From Zizania palustris (Eukaryota > Streptophyta > Magnoliopsida > Poales > Poaceae): DNA of 64,000 bases. Shown piece after piece: positions 57,455-64,000 of this stretch. The stretch is from positions 27,312,371 to 27,376,370 of the forward strand of contig JAAALK010000285.1 in assembly GCA_019279435.1 (NCBI GenBank), written 5' to 3'. The translations under genes and the position numbers were made by a program. The number at the start of each line of letters is the position of its first letter. Within the stretch, counting starts at the first letter, position 1. Under the pieces are notes generated by a model that was not told the origin of the DNA, ran no database searches, and saw nothing but the letters and a program-made list of their open reading frames with translations.

Positions 57455-59467
57455 TGAGGAGCCATGCTGAATAGCGTGGGCCTCATGGCTCCAGATGTGA
57501 TGAGTCATTGTCAACGATAGTCAAAGAGGACAGAAGAAGGGAGAAGATCTGCTGCATCATGGGGTGCGTGTGACTCAGGTACACGGGCAACGAGCGACTG
57601 TCGGGCAGAGGGGCCGTGAAGTCGGGCTGGCCAAATCCGGGTACATGGGCTAGAAGCAGCAGAAGACCCACTCGGCTGTTGACCAGGATTGACTTAGGTA
57701 CACGGGCGGTGAGCGATTGCCGGGCTGAGAGAGCTGCGGAGTCGGGCCAGCCCAATCCGGGTACCTGGTGCAAAGTCGGTGGAGGCTTTGTCAGTTTCGG
57801 CGTAAAACTGACGACCGCTGATCCTGTATCGGACTGTCTAGAAGAGAAGCCATAGTCGCTACGAAAGCTTAGCTTCCGGATAAGTCATTTGTAAATAGAA
57901 GTTTACTATTTTGTCCCTAGGCCCACAGTCAGTCAGTCGAGTCTGTAAAAATATCCTAAGGGCAGTTTAGTCTTTTCCTTTTATTTTAGCGTCTGTAAAA
58001 AACCTAAGGGGCTGGTGGAATATTCCTAGCTATTGGGCAGCCTATAAATAGGGCCCCAATCCCTAGGGTTAGGTCACCCTTCCAGAACTCACTTTTAATC
58101 AAGAGGGTCACTTTTATTCTTCCTGGTCTTTCCCCTTCATGCGGCGCCATTTTGATCCTGTTCATCGTGAGTTCGGTTGTTCTTCTTCTGGCTGTGAAGA
58201 TTTATTCTCTGTTCATGTCATTCGGTGGGCAGTGATTTTTGTGTTTTAAATGCTTCAATCTACGTGCGACTGCTTCTTATTCCTGAACATTTTCCTCTCT
58301 CTGTTGCTTCTGTTCTTCACGTGAGGAGTACTAGTTCTTGCTGGTTGCAAGTAGTACTACTTCCCTGTAGCAACAGTACACTAGTACTCTAGCTTTGCTT
58401 TTTCCTGCATAGCTTTTTGATCGAGTAGAGAGGGCTAAGTCCCTTTTCTGGCTATTTCTGTCGAAGCCCCCTTCTCTGTTCGAAGTCCCTCAGCTCCGTG
58501 AGGCAGGCTTCGATCTGACATCTTCGAAGGCTTTGTTTGAACTTCGACTTCGTTTTGTGCACTGTGATTCTAGCTTCGAAGTATGTTTTGTTCTTAGTGT
58601 TTGTTAGCTTGGCATACTTCGACCGTCTTTGTGAATGTGTACTCCTACTCGATCTTTTCGAAGGCAATACTTCGACAGGCTTCGAAGTTGGCTTCGAAGC
58701 TTGTCTCTCTGGTAGACTTCGCTCGATGTGTGGTCTGAAGTTCTTTTGCTGCTGTCTTTTCCGAAGGTCCTAGTTTGTGTGTTCGAAGTTTGTCATTCGG
58801 AGTTTAGCCCTCAGATCGAAGGATATCACTTCGTTTATCATACCTCGACCAAGCTAGCTTCGAAGGTAGAGTGTAGGCTTCGATTTCGTCTTGCTGCCGT
58901 GTGTTTGGCTTCACTTATCTTTCGAAGGTTGATTTTCTGTGTATCATGTTTGAAGCTTTCTGTTCGAAGTTTAGGCTTCGATGTACATTGTTCGAAGCAA
59001 GCTTCGATACTGTCATACTTCGCTTCGAAGCATACTTCACACTTTGACACACTTGAACTAGTCTAGACTCAACATACCTTCAGCCCTTCATTGTCAACCC
59101 TCGCTTGACTTCGACACTGCGAAGCAGGCTTCGACACAGCGAAGCAGGCTTCGCCAAGTTTCGAACAGGAGACAGATTTTAAACAATAACTTCTCGTCCC
59201 ATTTCTTGTGTACTTAAATTATTCTATAGAGAAGTTTGATCTACCATGTCTTGAATATTTTGTTTATCTGCCTATTAGCACTGTATTGGTGTTTCTCTGT
59301 GTTTGACACCGGTTGTTTCCAGGCTAGATACTTTTAGACTTAGGCAATCTGTTCACACCTTTTGCTTAGTCTTTTGAGGAGCATTGGGTGTTGGGAGCAG
59401 GCTATTGATTTGAAAGAATTTTTAGGAGCCCATTCACCCCCCTCTGGTCGCTACTTTTGGTCCTACA
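57455..59467 (+). repeat. 3' LTR of copia D (2013 bp)
   Basis: Full-length LTR with a TATA box near 58040 and a TTCGAA/CTTCGAAG-rich segment at about 58460-59160. Compared with the 5' LTR it keeps the 385-bp central piece and has one fewer 20-bp tandem unit (59103-59152). Confidence 0.9.
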
Positions 59468-59472
59468 GTGGT

Positions 59473-60134
59473 GGCGACACATAATATGTGGCAGGGGCTA
59501 TCTGACCGGCCATAGGGCTGGTCTGACTGAGGGTACAATAGCTAGTCGGACCGGCCTAATGGCCAGTCTGACCGACAAGGCCATATGCTGTCTTGGCCAT
59601 GGACGATGTTGCCATAGATGCTATGGTCTTCCCGGTACTCCTGTCGGTCCTACTATGTATGTGATGGACAGGGGGTACACTCCCTATTGGAGTTGGGGAA
59701 GAGGCCTTAGAAAAGCTGAATCTCCTAAACATCGCCTCCATTCTCGATTTGACTATGGCCTCTACGTGATTTGCAATAGTAGCGCTAATGGCCTTGTCTA
59801 CTATGTTGGCTATCTTTTGCTCGATGTCCTGGGAGGACATTCGAGGAGACGATGGTGTTACCTTGATTTTGAGGAGATCAGGGATGTCGATGTCATGCTT
59901 GATGAAGCCCCCGTGGGTCTTGGTGAAGAGCCCAAGTAAAAGAGCGTGTATCTCCTTCGTCTTGGTCTCGATGTCTGCCCTATCCTCCTTGGAGAGGTCG
60001 TCGAGGGTGGGGATGGTGATGTTACTGTCGTCAATCTCCGCGCTCCCCACCGGATCCATCGGCGTCAAGGGTCCCATTGTTGTAGAAGTAGCAGGTGTAC
60101 CCATCGCCGATGTAGAAGTGCTTGGCATGTCCTT
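59473..60134 (-). pseudogene. Gag N-terminus of element A
   Basis: A frame on - ending at 59556 encodes a Ser/Thr-rich N-terminus (MPSTSTSAMGTPATSTTMGP), an acidic helix-rich stretch (LDDLSKEDRADIETKTKEIH) and IANHVEAIVKSRMEAMFRR. The last 80 bases (59490-59580) are GGTC-N-GACC palindromes read in frame (GLVGQTGH, stop, AGPT). Translation should start close to the primer site: ATG on - at 60128-60126 is a candidate. The frame then meets copia D, and gag resumes at 51471. Confidence 0.75.
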
Positions 60135-60158
60135 CCCATGCGGAGTCACAAAAAAGTG
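60135..60158 (-). other. Primer-binding-site region of element A
   Basis: On - ACTTTTTTGTGACTCCGCATGG follows the 5' LTR. It corresponds to the leader at 1050-1075 of A-prime. The primer tRNA is not of initiator-Met type. I leave it unnamed. Confidence 0.5.
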
Positions 60159-60540
60159 TGTTGACAATAAAATACAATGATCAAAGTGCCAAACGCACTC
60201 ACGCTGATTCGATGATCCAAAAACTGGTGGACACTTAGAGGTAAACCCCTAAGTGTAACACGATGCTGACATCGCATTTCGACGACCTTTAAATAGTGGT
60301 AAGGGAATAATAGAGTCGCCAGAAAATCAAATAATATCAATTAAAATTATTCAACTAACCGATGTGTGAGAAAAAGGTAATTAAACCAGCAAAAATAGGG
60401 CCGGTTCGACCAAAAGAGTCTTGGCGATCAGACCGGCCAAGGTGGGCCGGTCGGACTAACACTACACCACCGGTCGGACCGACGGTGCAAAGAATTGACC
60501 GAAGGGTTTTCGGCGTATGATGTGAAGGGGTTCCGAAGGA
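60159..60540 (-). repeat. 5' LTR of element A (truncated, 382 bp)
   Basis: On + it begins TGTTGACAATAA and follows 1960-2335 closely, then ends after GGTTCCGAAGG, where A-prime RT begins. About 960 bp of the LTR is missing. Adjacent A-prime RT is also missing about 330 bp, so one deletion removed both. Confidence 0.85.
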
Positions 60541-61669
60541 AACACTAGTTATAATCAAATCTTTATGGCTGAAGAGGACATTTACAAAATGAAATTTCGA
60601 TGCCCTAGTTTTGTCGGCTTGTTTGAGTGAGTTGTGATGACTTTTGGTTTAAAGAATGCTGGCGCTACATATCAACATGCTATGAACTTGATCTTTCATG
60701 ACTTGCTAGGAGTTATGCTAGAGGTCTATATAGATGATGTTGTAGTCAAATCGGATTCTATGGGAAACCATTTAGCCAATTTGAGAGTTGCTTTTGAAAG
60801 AATGCATCAGTATGGTTTGAAAATGAACCCGCTTAAGTGTGCTTTTGGCATGTCGGCCGGCAAGTTCTTAGGATTCATGATTCATGAAAGAGGTATTGAG
60901 ATTGATCCTAAGAGACTTGAGAAGATAAAGAACTTTGAGGCACCGACATGCAAGAGAGATGTGCAAAAGTTGCTAGGCAAGGTAAATTATTTGCACCGCT
61001 TTATATCTAACTTGTCTAGCAAGATTGATGCTTTTTTCCCCAAACAACAGCTAAAGAATGAAGCCAAATTCACTTGGGGGGCAAGCCAGCAGCATGCTTT
61101 TGAGTGAATTAAGGAGTTCCTTTCATCACCACCTGTGGTAAGAGCACCAAAAGCTAGGATTCTTTTTCGGTTATACGTTGCTGCAGAAGATAGCAGGATA
61201 GGAGCTGTGTTGACTCAGGAAGTGGAGGGAAAGGAGTACATCATCATGTTCTTGAGTCGTCGCCTATTAGATGCCGAGACGACATACGTGTTCTTAGAGC
61301 ATTTATGTTTATCACTTTATTATGCACGTATCAAACTTCGTCACTATCTTCTATTTGGCACATGTATTGTTACTTGCCAAACCGATGTTATAAAATATAT
61401 GTTGCGAAAGCCGATTCTAAGTGGGAGAATCAGAAAATGGGCTTATGCTTTAATTGAATACAATTTGGCGTACGAAACTTTGAAATCTATGAAAGGCCAA
61501 GTCGTCACAAATTTTATAGTTGATCACCATGTAGATGTCAATTGGACTAGTGATGCTTCTTTTATTGAAGTAGTGCCATGGAAACTTTATGTTGATGGTT
61601 TGGCTTGCAAGAATGGCCAAGGTGTTGGATTTGTGCTCATATCACCTAGTGGTATGAGTTTCGAGACCT
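60541..61669 (+). pseudogene. RT, RNase H and start of archaeal-type RNase H of A-prime
   Basis: The + strand pol of the outermost element resumes here: NYNQIFMAEEDIYKMKFRCP, then the RT catalytic loop with intact YIDD (EVYIDDVVVKS), the conserved KLLGKVNYLHRFISNLSSKI segment, and RNase H (LYVAAEDSRIGAVLTQEVEG, LCLSLYYARIKLRHYL). The start of aRNH follows (KLYVDGLACKNGQGVGF). Stops interrupt near 60628 (TGA) and 61105-61107 (TGA). It is cut at 61669/61670, within aRNH, by the LTR of element E. Similarity to element A is high throughout. Confidence 0.85.
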
Positions 61670-62456
61670 TGGTGAAGGTTGTGCCTAAGAAAATTCCATG
61701 GATCGGAAGTTCCGATAGGAAGTATCAGAAGTTCAGGTTATTTTCTGGTCTCGATACAGAGAGCAAATGTTGCTTCAGAAGTTTCGATGAGCGAGAAGTT
61801 CTGATTATGAATCTGGGAATTTTTGTACTGATCGGAAGTTCCGAGGTGGGCGATAATAGACCGGATCTGTTGCGTGTCGTATTGTATCAGGAGACCTAAA
61901 ATACCCTGTCGAAGGTTCCAATCCAGGATCAGAAGTTCCGACGTGGGGAAACAAATTGGATCTGTTACGGTTTTTAGGGTTTCGGGAAGAGCACGACCCA
62001 TGGGCTCTCAACCCTATAAAAGGAGAGGAGGAGGACGTCTTAGAAAAAGCAATAGGCCTAGATTAGACGTAGCTACCCAAGAGTTCTCTCTTTCCTTTCT
62101 TGATCTCAAACATTGAGGCCAAGGATCCCCGTCTCTCGCGTGTGGTGCTAGCACGCTATCGTGGGAGGTACTCCATCCCTATACATGTGGACTCTATGGA
62201 GTCATTGCTCCAATAGCGACGCTCGTGGACATCTATATGTGAACGACTACGTCATCTTCATCGATCGGATCGGCGAAGGATGGCAAGGACGAAGCAAGGA
62301 GAGGCTAGATGCACTGCTCCAACATCTTCTTCCCTTACACTTAGCGTGTATTGTGCTAGAAGGTAGTGATCCATGATCTCGCACGGGCATGAGTCTTGGG
62401 CCTAGGGCGTAAAATTTTGAATTTACCGACTAGCGTAGCTCCTCTATTCCCCAACA
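61670..62456 (+). repeat. 5' LTR of element E (787 bp)
   Basis: TGGTGAAGGTTGTG...TTCCCCAACA. The left boundary is set where similarity between A-prime and A stops. A TATA box CCTATAAAAGGAG is near 62010. It contains several GATCGGAAGTTCCGA palindromes and half-sites (61690-61950). Confidence 0.75.
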
Positions 62457-62457
62457 G

Positions 62458-62469
62458 TGGTATCAGAGC
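62458..62469 (+). other. Primer-binding site of element E (initiator tRNA-Met)
   Basis: TGGTATCAGAGC one base after the LTR end. Confidence 0.85.
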
Positions 62470-63531
62470 CTACGTGCATAGTGTTCGATCTGGATCCCTC
62501 GTGTATGGAGATACATGGTGGAAAAACAAATTAGATCTGTTTCTCTCCGTGGTAGATCGGAAGTTCCGATGTGATCGAAAGTTCCGATGGTGGATCGGAA
62601 GTTCCGATAGTTATCGGATGTTCTGATATCGAATAATGATTCGATAGAGAAGGCAATTGTTGTGATGCAGGATTCTGATATTGATCGGAAGTTCCGACCC
62701 ACGTGATTTTGAAAAACCGAGCCTGTTGACCTGGGTTTTTCAGATCTAGAATCTAGTCACTTGTAAATTGCTCGCCTAACTTTGTTTTGCAAAGAATGAC
62801 ATGGGCATGGCTTTGGATAAATGTGATGTATGAGATGCATGCAATGAATGTAAATTAAATATGGCATGCGTGTCATGGTTATTTACAGCCCAAGGCTGAT
62901 GTAAAGTTTATTACGACTTGCATGTTGTTTCCATGGTGCTTCAACCCATGTAATTAGTATAGACTATGCGAGATGAACTAGTACTCTTCATGGAGGTCGA
63001 GAGCACATAATCGATGATGGGAGCCATGGAGATGGAGATCACCATGTGAAGAAGGCCATGCTATGTCACTGTTAATATGATTTCCTGTGATGCTTTCTTA
63101 TGTTCCTGTTATTCTATTCTTGCATGTTTCGTGTGCGCTAGGGACGTTACGATGCTAGAGTAGTTTTCCCTCAAAAAATTAAGTGTTCTTCCCAATAGTT
63201 GCACCCACCAAGGTTCATGCTCATCGATAGTGGGTCTGCCAAAGGAGGGTGCTATCTTTTATCTCGACCAGTTGGGGTGAAAGTCGGACTTCTGCACGCA
63301 TAGTGTTGGTTCACTTGACAAGGCTATCAAAATGGTTTTGGGCCTTGGAGCATAGGAGTTGGGGTCGAGCATTGGATGCTTCTCCCACGACAAGAGTCAC
63401 ATACAATGTGATTAGCAAGGACTTGCTTACCTATGTCAACTAGCTTCTAGTAGTGATGCCAAAGCTCACTAGGAGATAACATGACCATGGATCTTACGCC
63501 ACTAATAGTCATAAGAAGGAAAGTGACTGAT
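62470..63531 (+). other. Leader/internal region of element E, no gene recognised
   Basis: Palindromic GATCGGAAGTTCCGAT units at about 62557-62700 continue the LTR pattern. After that the sequence is of mixed composition. A 64-codon frame at 63249-63443 resembles nothing I know, and I do not call it. Confidence 0.5.
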
Positions 63532-64000
63532 TGTAGGACCGAAAGTAGCGACCAGAGGGCGGGGGGTGAATGGGCGCCTAAAAATTTCTTGCTAAACTAT
63601 AACCTAATCCCAACACCCAAACAAACTTTACCTAACAAATAATATTAGTAAAGTAAATTACTGGTACTATAGTTGTCTAGCCTAAAAATGACCAGTGTCC
63701 TAATTAAAATGATATTAAAGCTAAACTAAAAAGAATCACTGCAGTAAATAAAAATGGGTACTAGAAATATTTAATGACGTAATAAAAAACACTAAATATC
63801 TTAATAAAATGTTCAGATTGCAGTCTAAAAATAAAATACTAATTAACTGAATAAAATATGGATCATCCAAAAATTAATTCAGAAATAACCTAAAAATATT
63901 TCAGGTACATACTAGAACTAAAAATACTACTGCAACTAATAAACTTTTCTTTACTTTTTTATATAAGCAAATTAAATAGATATAAATAAAATTATGCGAT
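63532..64000 (-). repeat. Copia LTR fragment of the G subfamily (runs off window)
   Basis: TGTAGGACCGAAAGTAGCGACC is the reversed U5 end of the copia family. The following 450 bases match the G LTR (25020-25480) with noticeable divergence. Whether it is a 3' LTR or a solo LTR cannot be told from this window. Confidence 0.8.

Larger units (their letters stand above)
51472..59467 (+). mobile_element. Copia D: pol-deleted Ty1/copia element in gag of element A
   Basis: Complete ends with a perfect 5-bp target duplication. 5' LTR 51472-53118, primer site 53121-53132, gag 53184-55440, a direct join to the RT end/RNase H (55441-56120), 3' non-coding region, polypurine tract and 3' LTR 57455-59467. 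Protease, integrase and most of RT (about 3.3 kb compared with C) are absent, so it needed proteins from other copies if the deletion preceded insertion. The two LTRs look about as alike as recent copies do, apart from one internal deletion in the 5' LTR. Confidence 0.9.
1960..60540 (-). mobile_element. Element A: Tat-type Ty3/gypsy element, split by nested insertions
   Basis: This span holds one - strand element broken into four blocks by later insertions: 60540-59473 (5' LTR, primer site, gag N-terminus), 51471-49391 (gag), 25019-21573 (protease, RT, RNase H, archaeal-type RNase H, integrase start) and 4519-1960 (integrase, polypurine tract, 3' LTR). The blocks total about 9.1 kb and are in the correct order, with no domain repeated. 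A second RNase H between RNase H and integrase is a hallmark of the Tat lineage. The 5' LTR is truncated to 382 of 1342 bp, and all genes carry stops. The left flank GTGAG (1955-1959) would be the target duplication. Its partner was lost with the deleted right end. Confidence 0.8.
61670..63531 (+). mobile_element. Element E: unclassified LTR element, 5' LTR and leader
   Basis: An LTR (61670-62456), an initiator-Met primer site (62458-62469) and 1.06 kb of downstream sequence until a copia LTR cuts in at 63532. No gag or pol is recognised in the visible part, so it may be a large non-autonomous element or simply be cut before gag. It is inserted in aRNH of A-prime. Confidence 0.7.

Noticed and set aside
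59457..59939. 160-codon + strand frame
   Set aside because: It is the complement of the gag N-terminus of element A; the - strand reading fits family gag and the position next to the primer site.

Overview
The window is plant nuclear DNA, most probably from a grass. I found no host gene, rRNA or tRNA. Essentially all 64 kb is LTR retrotransposons inserted into one another. The evidence is TG...CA long terminal repeats, primer-binding sites matching the 3' end of initiator tRNA-Met (TGGTATCAGAGC), polypurine tracts, 5-bp target duplications, and broken gag, protease, reverse transcriptase, RNase H and integrase genes. The Ty1/copia copies resemble the SIRE/Maximus lineage (Opie/Ji-like). The Ty3/gypsy copies resemble the Tat lineage and CRM-like chromoviruses. 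This mix is typical of pericentromeric or intergenic grass chromatin. The species cannot be named from the sequence alone.

Nest, oldest to youngest. Layer 1 is A-prime, a + strand Tat-type element (1-1959, resuming 60541-61669). Layer 2 is element A, a - strand Tat-type element inserted in the reverse transcriptase gene of A-prime. Its own DNA is 1960-4519, 21573-25019, 49391-51471 and 59473-60540, and these pieces join in the order 5' LTR, gag, protease, RT, RNase H, archaeal-type RNase H, integrase, 3' LTR. Three insertions split A: element B (4520-21567, +, CRM-like, target duplication AAAGT), copia G (25020-49390, -) and copia D (51472-59467, +, target duplication GTGGT). Within B sits copia C (8995-19729, -). 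Within G sit the 3' part of a Tat/Grande-like element L (28472-34105, +), copia H (34106-43128, -) and a solo LTR K (45494-47479, +, target duplication AAAAT). To the right, A-prime is cut at 61670 by element E (787-bp LTR plus a leader without recognisable genes). E is in turn cut at 63532 by another copia LTR that runs off the window.

None of the elements looks autonomous. Each carries stops, frameshifts, deletions or mutated catalytic residues. The best-preserved reading frame is the protease-integrase-RT region of C. B and A integrases keep their D,D-35-E residues.

Most notable is an antisense, five-exon gene (now a pseudogene) with its own TATA box, next to the 3' LTR of L. Also notable are arrays of GGTC-N-GACC palindromes in the LTRs of A that also appear, partly in frame, in its gag and linker regions. 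Copies C and D share one nonsense codon inside a Gag zinc knuckle. Element E is rich in TCGGAAGTTCCGA palindromes.
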